NCBI GenBank assembly: GCA_965220645.1
Contig: OZ244836.1
Coordinates: forward strand, 2,542,001-2,606,000
From: Aldehydirespirator sp965220645
Lineage (GTDB): Bacteria > Actinomycetota > Acidimicrobiia > Acidimicrobiales > Aldehydirespiratoraceae
Length of the DNA stretch: 64,000 bases
Direction of reading: 5' to 3'
Made by a program: the position numbers and the translations under genes. The notes under the pieces are model-generated. The model had not been told where the DNA came from and ran no database searches. It worked only from the letters and a program-made list of their open reading frames with translations. Below, one piece after another: positions 51,114 through 58,527 of this stretch (positions within the stretch are counted from its first letter, which is position 1; the number at the start of each line of letters is the position of its first letter).

Positions 51114-52472
51114 CTAAAGGGAGGCGATCAGCTTCTCCACCCGCTCGTCGTGGGACTTGAAGGGATCCTTGCACAGCACGGTTCGCTGGGACTGGTCGTT
51201 GAGCTTCAGGTGGACCCAGTCGACGGTGTAGTCCCTCCTGCGCTCCTTGGCCCGCCGGATGAACTCGCCCCGCAGGCGGGCCCGGGTGGTGGACGGTGGA
51301 TGCTCAACCGCGTGATGGATCTCGGCCTCGGTGACCAGCGTCTCCACCATCCCCCGATGCTGCATGCAGTAGTAGAGGCCGCGGCTCTGGCTCACGTCGT
51401 GGTACTGAAGGTCCACGAGGGCGACGCGGGGATCGGCCAGCTCCAGACCGTGTCGCTCGCGGTACGACTCCACCAGATGGTGCTTGATCACCCAGTCGAG
51501 CTCCCGGTCGAGTTGGAGCGGGTCCTGCTCGATGGCGGTCAGGCAGTACTCCCACATGGTGAGAGCCTTCTTCTCCTCGTCAGAGAGGTCATGGTGCTCG
51601 GCGTAGCGCATGGCTCGGTTCAGGTACTCCGACTGGATCTCCAGCGCGCTGACCTCGCGGCCGGTGGCGAGCCGCACCCGGCGCCGGCAGGTGGTGTCGT
51701 GGCTGATCTCGCGAATGGCCCTGATCGGGTTCTCCAGCGTCATGTCTCGCAGCACGACGCGGGGGTCCTCCAGCATTCGCAGCATCAGCGCGCACGTCCC
51801 GACCTTGAGGAAGGTCGTGTACTCGCTCATGTTGGAGTCGCCCACGATCACGTGCAGACGCCGGAACCGCTCCGCGTCGGCGTGGGGCTCGTCGCGGGTG
51901 TTGATGATCGGGCGCGACCGGGTGGTGGCCGACGACACGCCCTCCCAGATGTGCTCGGCCCGCTGGCTGATGCAGTACATGGCGCCCCGGGCGGTCTGAA
52001 GCACCTTGCCCGCCCCCGCGTATATCTGGCGGCTGACCAGGAACGGGATCAGCACCTCGGCGTAGTCGCTGAGGTCCTCGCGGCGGCTGGTGAGGTAGTT
52101 CTCGTGACAGCCGTAGCTGTTGCCGGCGGAGTCGGTGTTGTTCTTGAACAGGAAGACGTCGCCGCGGATGCCCTCCTCGGCCAGGCGCTCCTCGGCGTCG
52201 CCCAGCAGGCGCTCGACGATGCGCTCCCCCGCCTTGTCGTGGACGACGAGGTCGTGGGCCGAGTCGCACTCGGGGGTGGCGTACTCGGGATGGCTGCCGA
52301 CGTCGAGGTACAGCCGGGAGCCGTTGCCCAGGAACACGTTGCTGCTGCGTCCCCACGACACCACCTTGCGGAACAGGTAGCGGGCGACCTCGTCGGGACT
52401 GAGGCGACGCTGACCCCTCAGCGTGCAGGTGACGCCGTACTCGTTCTCAATGCCGAAGATGCGCCGCTGCAC
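51114..52472 (-). CDS. pafA: Pup-protein ligase PafA
   Basis: ATP-dependent ligase joining the C-terminal Glu of Pup to substrate lysines, 452 residues, a normal length. It begins RRIFGIENEYGVT with the metal-binding Glu. LYLDVGSHPEYATPEC near 55 contains the catalytic Asp. NNTDSAGNSYGCHENYL near 113 and NTRDEPHADAERFRRLH near 192 are hallmarks of the glutamine-synthetase-like fold. The GTG lies six bases from a TACGGT box, so pafA can be expressed without prcBA. Confidence 0.97.
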   Translation of the reverse strand: MQRRIFGIENEYGVTCTLRGQRRLSPDEVARYLFRKVVSWGRSSNVFLGNGSRLYLDVGSHPEYATPECDSAHDLVVHDKAGERIVERLLGDAEERLAEEGIRGDVFLFKNNTDSAGNSYGCHENYLTSRREDLSDYAEVLIPFLVSRQIYAGAGKVLQTARGAMYCISQRAEHIWEGVSSATTRSRPIINTRDEPHADAERFRRLHVIVGDSNMSEYTTFLKVGTCALMLRMLEDPRVVLRDMTLENPIRAIREISHDTTCRRRVRLATGREVSALEIQSEYLNRAMRYAEHHDLSDEEKKALTMWEYCLTAIEQDPLQLDRELDWVIKHHLVESYRERHGLELADPRVALVDLQYHDVSQSRGLYYCMQHRGMVETLVTEAEIHHAVEHPPSTTRARLRGEFIRRAKERRRDYTVDWVHLKLNDQSQRTVLCKDPFKSHDERVEKLIASL

Positions 52473-52478
52473 CCCGCC

Positions 52479-52484
52479 ACCGTA
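52479..52484 (-). promoter_or_regulatory. -10 box (TACGGT) of pafA
   Basis: TACGGT lies six bases from the GTG at 52472. A private promoter would be needed now that a foreign block separates pafA from prcA. Confidence 0.5.
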
Positions 52485-52543
52485 CCCCCCGCAGCCTCAC
52501 GGCGACGGACCGGCCCGGCCGCCTCCGGCTTGGCTGCGCCCGG

Positions 52544-52888
52544 TCAGCCCCAGAGACCGGCAATGGGAACGGCCTCAATGCCGTCGTCGAGGCCGTAGAG
52601 GCGCGGCCCGGTGTTGAACACGACCCCTCCCGCGAACATCTCCGACGCCAGCCTGTCTCGCAGCCAGATGATGTGGCGGGCGTCGCTCCGGGTCGGCGCG
52701 CTCGACGACTTGACCTCGAAGGCAGCAACCCGGCGCCCGAACTCCACCACCAGGTCGATCTCGTGATCGCACCTGAGTCCACGACTGCCAGGCCTCGCGC
52801 CTACGAACCCGGCTCCGGCTCGGACTCCCCACCATGGCCTTTCAGCGGCTGCCGGCGCCGTCGCCGACGTAGTGTCCGTCGCCCCCAA
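52544..52888 (-). pseudogene. 3' fragment of a DUF4143 AAA-type ATPase gene
   Basis: The last 70 codons match the C-terminus of DUF4143 ATPases: EIDLVVEFGRRVAAFEVKSS, the nuclease-like IDxxVE...EVK pattern, then a conserved tail ending PIAGLWG. The AAA domain (about 350 residues) is absent and the first 45 codons look like random sequence. The remnant marks one edge of the inserted block. Confidence 0.65.
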
Positions 52889-52906
52889 CCTTGAAGTTGA
52901 TCCGGT

Positions 52907-53004
52907 TCTCGGCGCCGAGGTTTGGCTCAGGGTCAGGCCATGGCCACCACCGCGGCTCGCACGCCGTCAACGAGAGATCGCGGCGAGTCGGACAGGGCGG
53001 CAGA
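52907..53004 (-). pseudogene. Degenerate internal fragment of prcA
   Basis: LSDSPRSLVDGVRAAVVAMA matches the intact prcA product (LPDSPRSLADGVRAAVAALS). After one extra base the frame shifts and continues PEPNLGAEN, matching PDRTLGAES. The matching prcA DNA is 57835-57933, on the same strand. The relic therefore shows that prcA or a copy of it once stood here, beside pafA. Confidence 0.7.
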
Positions 53005-53039
53005 TGACCACCGATGCGACCCCCGAGGCCACTCTGACC

Positions 53040-53732
53040 TCATTCGCGGAGAGCCACTGACGGCTTCGGGTACCAAGGATCGTCCTCGCCGAGGGGCCCG
53101 ATGTAGACATAGGTGAGATCGTGGCTTTGGTTGACCGGGGCGAAGATCTCGCGCCACTCGTTGATGTAGAAGCGTCCTCCCTGCCAACCCTTCACGGCGT
53201 GGATGCGGTCTGCGAAGCCGCGTGCCACGGACGGCCCGACTTCGGAGCTCAACTCGACCTTCTTTGTCACGTTCGGACGCAGTTGCGCCTTGTAGTAGAC
53301 ATCACCGCCTCCGGCCTTGAGGACATAGGGGACTCCGGGATGCGGCCCGCCCCAGGTGTCACCGGGCGTGAGCGGCCGTCCGGTCAGATCGACCCCCTCC
53401 CCCGACAGCGTCGTTCCTTCAAACTCGAATCGAAGCGGCGTGCCATAGTCACCGGCGAAGTAGTAGGTGCCGTCGGCGACTGGGACGATGACTTGGCGGT
53501 ACTCGTTGATGTAGAACGGTCCGTTGGGAGCTTCGCCCATAGAGATCTTGACGGCGTTCACCATCTTCACGAGATCGGGGTGGCCCTCGGTGGTGGCGAG
53601 CCACTCCTCGCCGTCTGCGCTCAGGTAGCGAAGCGCAATGACCGGACTGCCGCTGATCGTGCGGACGGCGTACTTCGCGTCCTTGCTCACGTTCTTCGGA
53701 CAGTTTCCCTTGAACACCGGGAAATCGTTCAT
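53040..53732 (-). CDS. Island protein with two copies of an INE-motif module
   Basis: 230 residues, no signal peptide or membrane segment. GPFYINEYRQVIVPV (near 88) and GRFYINEWREIFAPV (near 195) are two copies of one motif. Between them lie PLRFEFEG and GDTWGGPHPGVPYVLKAGGG. The neighbouring protein and the helicase C-terminus share this pattern in the same order. I do not recognise the family, and no catalytic residues are obvious; a binding role is more likely. The ATG follows the neighbour's stop by one base, with AAGGAG inside the neighbour's last codons. Confidence 0.75.
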   Translation of the reverse strand: MNDFPVFKGNCPKNVSKDAKYAVRTISGSPVIALRYLSADGEEWLATTEGHPDLVKMVNAVKISMGEAPNGPFYINEYRQVIVPVADGTYYFAGDYGTPLRFEFEGTTLSGEGVDLTGRPLTPGDTWGGPHPGVPYVLKAGGGDVYYKAQLRPNVTKKVELSSEVGPSVARGFADRIHAVKGWQGGRFYINEWREIFAPVNQSHDLTYVYIGPLGEDDPWYPKPSVALRE

Positions 53733-53733
53733 C

Positions 53734-54393
53734 TCAGTTCTCCTTTCGGAACCACTTCCTGGAGTCGATGCGACCGACATAGCGAGGTTCCCAGCGCTGT
53801 CGAGGCCAGTCTCCGAGGGGGACCTTCGTCAACGCGAATCCACCGTAGGCTGCCACAAAGCGGACAGGGCCATAACTTCGGAGTTGGCGAAGCGCTCCAA
53901 TCTGTGCGCGGTCCTGCGCCAGCGGAAGCATCTTCTCACCGCCAGCGGCATCCTCCTTCCAGAAGTAGAGCTCACCCCGACTACTCAACTGATGGGGCAC
54001 GCCGACGTACGGGCGATCCCAGACGCCGCCGACGCTCAGGCCAGAGTCATCTGCCAGATCGAAAACCCCGCGACCCACTGTGCTGTTCTCGAATTTGAGC
54101 GACCCTGAGCACTCGCCCACGATCGCGACGCGGTAGTCGTTCGGACTGAAGGCCGGCACCAGGATCTGGCCGCGTTCGTTGATGAGGAAGGAGCCGCCTC
54201 GCTCTCCGCTGAGGAATGCCTTACCCGCGTTGACGGCGGCGGCAAGCGCCGCGGCACCGTCAGAGGCAACCATCGGACACTCGGCGGTCGTGTCATTCAC
54301 GACCCAATCGACGACTGGCCTCCACCGTCCATCTGAAAGCCGCACATGGACGCGGCAGACCCACCCGGGATCCTTGCGTAGCGTCCCGACCAT
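53734..54393 (-). CDS. Island protein paralogous to its neighbour (INE-motif module)
   Basis: 219 residues, soluble. GGSFLINERGQILVPA near 68, then SLKFENSTVGRGVFDL, GGVWDRPYVGVPHQL and a C-terminal FVAAYGGFALTKVPL correspond segment by segment to the 230-residue neighbour. Overall identity is low, so the duplication is old. ATG 54393 is 34 bases after the helicase stop; the frame is open upstream, but that part overlaps helicase codons. The ribosome site is weak. The function is unknown. Confidence 0.7.
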   Translation of the reverse strand: MVGTLRKDPGWVCRVHVRLSDGRWRPVVDWVVNDTTAECPMVASDGAAALAAAVNAGKAFLSGERGGSFLINERGQILVPAFSPNDYRVAIVGECSGSLKFENSTVGRGVFDLADDSGLSVGGVWDRPYVGVPHQLSSRGELYFWKEDAAGGEKMLPLAQDRAQIGALRQLRSYGPVRFVAAYGGFALTKVPLGDWPRQRWEPRYVGRIDSRKWFRKEN

Positions 54394-54427
54394 ACTCGCG
54401 GAGCGACAGGGGCGACTTCGAGCCGAG

Positions 54428-56617
54428 TCATGACGAATGCTCGTCGTCAGGGAACAGACCCCCTGCATCATCGGTGATGAAGCGCGCCTCGCCTTTCTCG
54501 CGCCAGAATGCGTGTCCGAGTTCGTTGACGAAGAATGTTGATACCGGACCATGAGCGCGGTTGAGTTCCCAAAGGATCTTGACGAGCCTCTGCGCCCGAT
54601 CACCGGAGGCGAAGCTCTCGCCCCCGCGACGCGGCTTCGCGATGAGGCCGCCGCGGCGTTTGCGGAACCGGAGTCTCTCAGCGGGCTCGAGCGGACCGGC
54701 ATAATGATCACCCGGATGCGACGCGCTCACATCGACTCGATCTGACGCCTGGGCAGCGACGAAGTCGAACCGTTCCTCCAGCCGACCACCGAACTGTGTG
54801 ATCCACGCTCTGTCCTCGCCTTGGGAGCGCACCAGGATGACTTGCTGCTGCGGCGTCACCTTGAATCGGCCCGGTCGCCCCTTCAACTTGCGGATTCTCT
54901 CCGGGGCATCCTGAGGATTCACGGCGATCCGTCCATCAAGGGTGGACACGTTGCCGAGCGCGTCGCTTGAGAACTCTTCGCCGTCGTAGCGCCCCGGCCA
55001 CACATCGCCGAGAGCTAGGACCGTGACGTCGATGTCACGTTCAGCCGGAATCGCGGTACGGGGCGGGCCGTCGCGTTCCACTGCCTCCGCCGGAGGATCC
55101 CATGCGAGGTAGCGGTTGCGGTCGAGTCCGATGAGCTTGTCCCAGTTCTGCCGTTCGTAGATCGCCTCGTCAACGGTGTCTCGGATGTACAGGACACAGA
55201 TCCGCGATGTCTTCTCATCGCCCTCGGACCCGCGATGGCGCCGCAAGACGCGACCAATACTCTGAATCCGTTGGCGCGGCGAACTCGACGAAGCAACGAT
55301 GACGCCAAGATCCGCTTCCGGAACGTTGAATCCCTCAATAAGCGATCGTGCCGATACGACAACTTGGGCTACACCGCTTCGAAAGAGCTCCAGGCTCGTG
55401 TCACGCAACTCAGCCGGTAGCTGGCTGTGCTCCATGACGGCCGGCACGCCTTCGGACTCCAGCAGTTCGAAGAGTCGGATGACTTCGTCGATGCTCTCGT
55501 GGAAGAGAATCACGCGCGCGCCGGAACGGGTCTCCAGAGTCTCCCGCACGAGAGCTAGCGTCGCGTCCCTCCTGCTCTGTGCCCGGTACAGCAGGTGTTT
55601 GCGCCGGGTCATGTCGTTGACGAACCGTGACGCGACTCCAGCGAGGTCGCCGGATCTGGAGGCAATCCGTCTCGCCCATGCCAGCAGGGGCTCTCCGCCC
55701 CCCTTGTTTCGTGCCGTCGTGGATGAGTTGAGAAGTTCTCTTCTTGTGTCAGTGATCGATGTGGACAGCATGGCGTATTGATGTTGTTCGCTCGTGGTCA
55801 GCGGCAAACCGAAGTGGTCAATCCCGAAAGGCGGAAGAACGTCGAGGTCGAGTGCCTGAGCGAAGCTCATCTCATACGCGATCGGGCCGAACCCGTCTCG
55901 CGCCCGCTCAACAGGTGCGCCGGTCGCTTTGTCATCTCCGTCGTCGGCGCGCTCGGGCGTCGCGGATAGACCGAGGCTGTAAGCCCTACGCGTTTGAAGA
56001 ACGCGCGACATCTCGGGTGCGCCGACACGATGGCATTCGTCTCCGACCAGCAGCAGGTGCCGCCCCGAGTCCTCATCGACAACTCGCGGCAGTTCTTTGC
56101 GGGCCGACGCGAGTACGGCGATCAGAACGCGAGTCACATCGCCAAACGTGTCGGAATGGCCGCCTCCCAGCCGCCCGAGGGCATGCTCTGGAAGATTGGA
56201 GTGCCCACGCATCACGTCGTACCATTGGTTCATTAGGACGATCGTGGGCACGACGATGGCGACACGAAGTTCAGGATCGTGCCGCTGGAGGCGTTCGATG
56301 ATCGCCAGCGCGACGACGGTCTTGCCCGCGCCGGTGACGACCTTGATGGTGCCCCTTCGATCCCCTCGAAACCACGCGTCACAAGCGGACTCCTGCCACG
56401 GGTGCAGGTCGAGACTCCGGGTCATCTCCCAGACTTGAGGCAGAATCGCGACCTCCGGCCCCTCGGGCTCCAGGCGGCGCGATTCCTCCGCCTCAGCGCT
56501 CCCGGTGGATCGGCCGATCCACTCGCGAAGCCGCAGTTGCTGCAGCGTCAGCCGCTCAGTCGCCGAGAGACTCGTCCCGCCTCCGTTCAGCCGGCGGCGC
56601 GCTCGGGCGTCAGCCAC
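54428..56617 (-). CDS. SF2 helicase (XPB/type III restriction-like) with a C-terminal INE-motif module
   Basis: 729 residues. HPWQESACDAWF near 72 is the Q-like motif and VVTGAGKTVVALAI near 93 Walker A. LLVGDECHRVGA near 190 is motif II (DECH), LGLSATPER near 215 motif III. The second lobe has VILFHESIDEVIRLF and QRIQSIGRVLRRHRG (motif VI). Residues 585-729 are a module shared with the next two genes: QQVILVRSQGEDRAWI, GDHYAGPLEP and STFFVNELGHAF. No nuclease or methylase domain is visible. The GTG start overlaps the 97-residue gene by 31 bases. Confidence 0.85.
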   Translation of the reverse strand: MADARARRRLNGGGTSLSATERLTLQQLRLREWIGRSTGSAEAEESRRLEPEGPEVAILPQVWEMTRSLDLHPWQESACDAWFRGDRRGTIKVVTGAGKTVVALAIIERLQRHDPELRVAIVVPTIVLMNQWYDVMRGHSNLPEHALGRLGGGHSDTFGDVTRVLIAVLASARKELPRVVDEDSGRHLLLVGDECHRVGAPEMSRVLQTRRAYSLGLSATPERADDGDDKATGAPVERARDGFGPIAYEMSFAQALDLDVLPPFGIDHFGLPLTTSEQHQYAMLSTSITDTRRELLNSSTTARNKGGGEPLLAWARRIASRSGDLAGVASRFVNDMTRRKHLLYRAQSRRDATLALVRETLETRSGARVILFHESIDEVIRLFELLESEGVPAVMEHSQLPAELRDTSLELFRSGVAQVVVSARSLIEGFNVPEADLGVIVASSSSPRQRIQSIGRVLRRHRGSEGDEKTSRICVLYIRDTVDEAIYERQNWDKLIGLDRNRYLAWDPPAEAVERDGPPRTAIPAERDIDVTVLALGDVWPGRYDGEEFSSDALGNVSTLDGRIAVNPQDAPERIRKLKGRPGRFKVTPQQQVILVRSQGEDRAWITQFGGRLEERFDFVAAQASDRVDVSASHPGDHYAGPLEPAERLRFRKRRGGLIAKPRRGGESFASGDRAQRLVKILWELNRAHGPVSTFFVNELGHAFWREKGEARFITDDAGGLFPDDEHSS

Positions 56618-56880
56618 GGGAGGTGGCGCTCGACTTCGTCCAGTGACAAGGGCTCGGCCTCAAAGTCGCGGAAGTAGGTCGCATGGGTGGCTCGGATGGC
56701 TTCCTCGGAGTCGGCCCCAAGCAGCACCACCTCCATTTGCGGCTGGTCCGCGTACTGCCGCTCCCGCTCGCCGTACAGGTCCACGGCCTTGTCTCCGTCC
56801 TGGTACCGCTCGATGTCGATTAGTCGGAGCTTGGAGCGGTCGTAAGTCAACAGGAAGTAGATCGTCGTGTCCTCATCCAT
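56587..56880 (-). CDS. Small acidic protein between the RelA/SpoT and helicase genes
   Basis: 97 residues, acidic, probably one alpha/beta domain (TIYFLLTYDRSKLRLIDIER, then MEVVLLGADSEEAIRATHAT). The ATG lies 8 bases inside the RelA/SpoT gene with GGAGG before it. It overlaps the helicase as well, so all three are tightly coupled. I do not recognise a family. Its size, charge and place make an antitoxin for the synthetase a reasonable guess. Confidence 0.7.
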   Translation of the reverse strand: MDEDTTIYFLLTYDRSKLRLIDIERYQDGDKAVDLYGERERQYADQPQMEVVLLGADSEEAIRATHATYFRDFEAEPLSLDEVERHLPWLTPERAAG

Positions 56881-57622
56881 GTCGCTGCCTCCCTATCCGA
56901 ACCTCCGCGTCCAGGCGCAACTGCGCCCGGAGCCGAGCCACAGCGTAGTCCTGCTCGAAGCCGCTGCTCCACGATAGGCCAGCCTCCTCGAAGGAGGCGG
57001 CGGCCGAGAGGAGTTGGAGCCAGCGGTGAACGTCATCGGAGCCGCCGCCGCTCTTGTAGTCGATTCCAGTCCGTACGGTGATGTCCTCGACGAGCAACGC
57101 CCAGTCATGCTGCATGCGCGTTCGGAGTTGAAGCTCTATGCGGCGGTCGCCGTAGCGGGTCCAGAGATGCACCGCCCGATACCCGGATTCGCGCGGCTGG
57201 GTGACGTAGTCGCGCACTGTGTCCTCGGCACCGTTGCGCTCGGCGCTGTTGGCCATGAAGCGCTCCTGAACTCGGGCGACTTCCTCTTGAGTGTCGAAGA
57301 CGGCTCGACAGCCTCCGATGTCTCCCATGTTCGACAGCTTTATTGTCGGTAGGCGCCGCAGCTTGTCGATCACCGTCGGCAATCGCTTCAGGCGCTGGGA
57401 CAACTCGATCACTTCTAGGCCTGTTGAGGCGATGCAGGACTTGAGCCCCATGCGTGCGCTCACAGTGGGGGCGCGGTGAGCCCTTCGGAATGCCTCCGCG
57501 ATATCGCTCGCGGCCGCGAGATCATCGGCTGACGGCAGGGGCTCGTCCCTGGTCAGAGCGCGGCGCAGTGTCTTTCCAGCGCGGTCGATCTGACCCTTGG
57601 AATGCATGAATTCGCCTGACAC
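56873..57622 (-). CDS. Single-domain RelA/SpoT-type nucleotide synthetase
   Basis: 249 residues. The synthetase core is complete: RLKRLPTVIDKL (substrate loop) near 78, GDIGGCRAVF (metal Asp) near 99, YVTQPRESGYRAVHLW near 139 and IELQLRTRMQHDW with the catalytic Glu near 162. No hydrolase, TGS or ACT domain is present, so it is a small alarmone-synthetase type. Such enzymes either make (p)ppGpp or, as toxSAS toxins, modify other targets. The GTG 57622 is used; ATG 57607 is possible. It is the first gene of the island operon. Confidence 0.85.
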   Translation of the reverse strand: MSGEFMHSKGQIDRAGKTLRRALTRDEPLPSADDLAAASDIAEAFRRAHRAPTVSARMGLKSCIASTGLEVIELSQRLKRLPTVIDKLRRLPTIKLSNMGDIGGCRAVFDTQEEVARVQERFMANSAERNGAEDTVRDYVTQPRESGYRAVHLWTRYGDRRIELQLRTRMQHDWALLVEDITVRTGIDYKSGGGSDDVHRWLQLLSAAASFEEAGLSWSSGFEQDYAVARLRAQLRLDAEVRIGRQRHG

Positions 57623-57652
57623 GGTGCCCCGCTTGCGAGACCTGTATTGCAG

Positions 57653-57696
57653 ATACTATAGCTATATTGTCTATAACATCAGATAAAGGGCTATAA
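57653..57696 (-). promoter_or_regulatory. AT-rich promoter of the island operon with CTATA repeats
   Basis: CTATA (plus-strand view) occurs at 57656, 57662, 57671 and 57691. The first two overlap in the palindrome TATAGCTATA. TATAGT on the minus strand (57655-57660) is a good -10 about 30 bases before the GTG. The stretch is far more AT-rich than anything nearby and looks like an operator-promoter. Confidence 0.55.
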
Positions 57697-57743
57697 ATGC
57701 TGGACATCGTCTTCAAGACGCCGAGACGCTTGAGCCGTAGCGG

Positions 57744-58433
57744 TTAGTTGGTGAGGATGGCGGCGACCTCTGCGTCGCTCAGGCGGCGGAAGGCTCGACG
57801 GTCGTTGCTGCGGTCCAGAACAGCAGCCTCGAGGCTCTCGGCGCCAAGGGTGCGATCGGGGCCGGACAGGGCGGCCACTGCGGCCCGCACGCCGTCGGCC
57901 AGCGAGCGCGGCGAGTCCGGCAACGCCGCGGCGAAGTGCTCCGATATCTCCTCGGTCTCACCGCCGAGCACCACCCAGTCGTCCTCGTCGGCCACGGTGC
58001 CGTCATAGAGGATGTGGAACAGCTGGTCACCGCGGCCGTCATCATCCAGGCCGATCTCGGCCACGAGTATCTCCACTTCCATTGGCTTGAACTCGTGGGT
58101 GAAGACGTGACCGAGGCTCTGGGCGTAGGCGTTGGCCAGGCTGCGGGCGTCGACGTCCTCGCGGCTGAAGGAGAAGCCCTTCAGATCGGCGTGGCGCACT
58201 CCGGCAATGCGCAGCTGGTCGAACTCGTTGTAGCGTCCCACCCCCGCGAAGGCGATCCGGTCGTAGATCTCGCTCACCTTGCGCAGCGTGCTGGAGGCAT
58301 TCTCGGCCACGATGGCGATGCCGCCGATGTAACGGAACGCGACGAGGCTGCGACCCCGGGCAATGCCCTTGCGGGCGTAGTCGGCCTTGTCCTTCATCAT
58401 CTGCTCGGGCGGCGCGTAGAACGGCATCGTCAT
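57744..58433 (-). CDS. prcA: Proteasome alpha subunit
   Basis: Non-catalytic outer-ring subunit of the 20S core, 229 residues. MTMPFYAPPEQMMKDKADYA is the gating N-terminus typical of actinobacterial PrcA. The H0 helix and GIARGRSLVAF near 23 follow. It lacks the catalytic Thr, as expected. The ATG overlaps the end of a 16-codon micro-ORF; two more copies of this start region lie upstream. Confidence 0.96.
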   Translation of the reverse strand: MTMPFYAPPEQMMKDKADYARKGIARGRSLVAFRYIGGIAIVAENASSTLRKVSEIYDRIAFAGVGRYNEFDQLRIAGVRHADLKGFSFSREDVDARSLANAYAQSLGHVFTHEFKPMEVEILVAEIGLDDDGRGDQLFHILYDGTVADEDDWVVLGGETEEISEHFAAALPDSPRSLADGVRAAVAALSGPDRTLGAESLEAAVLDRSNDRRAFRRLSDAEVAAILTN

Positions 58434-58527
58434 CGCGAATCAGCCTTCCTCTCACGCACCACGTAGAACGGCATCGTCATCGCGAATCAGCCTTCCTCTC
58501 ACGCACCACGCAGAAGGGCATCGTCAC
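58416..58527 (-). repeat. 47-base tandem repeats spanning the prcA start
   Basis: Units begin at 58416 and 58463, with a partial third at 58510. Each contains the prcA start and its first codons (MTMPFY/C). The two full units are identical. Confidence 0.95.
58434..58527 (-). other. Two 16-codon coupled micro-ORFs, prcB to prcA
   Basis: The first begins with a GTG at 58527 that overlaps the prcB stop (GTGA), the second with an ATG at 58480. Products are MTMPFCVVRERKADSR and MTMPFYVVRERKADSR. Each TGA overlaps the next ATG, the last being the prcA start at 58433. Confidence 0.6.

Noticed and set aside
52872..53060. Small plus-strand gene in the island edge
   Set aside because: It reads antisense through the prcA relic and has shadow composition.
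53121..54098. 325-codon plus-strand frame inside the island
   Set aside because: Antisense to the two paralogous genes, which share motifs with each other and with the helicase; the antisense frame shows none.
57723..57743. Integrase attachment site at the prcA end of the island
   Set aside because: No integrase, tRNA or matching direct repeat could be found at the two edges. Only the prcA relic supports insertion.
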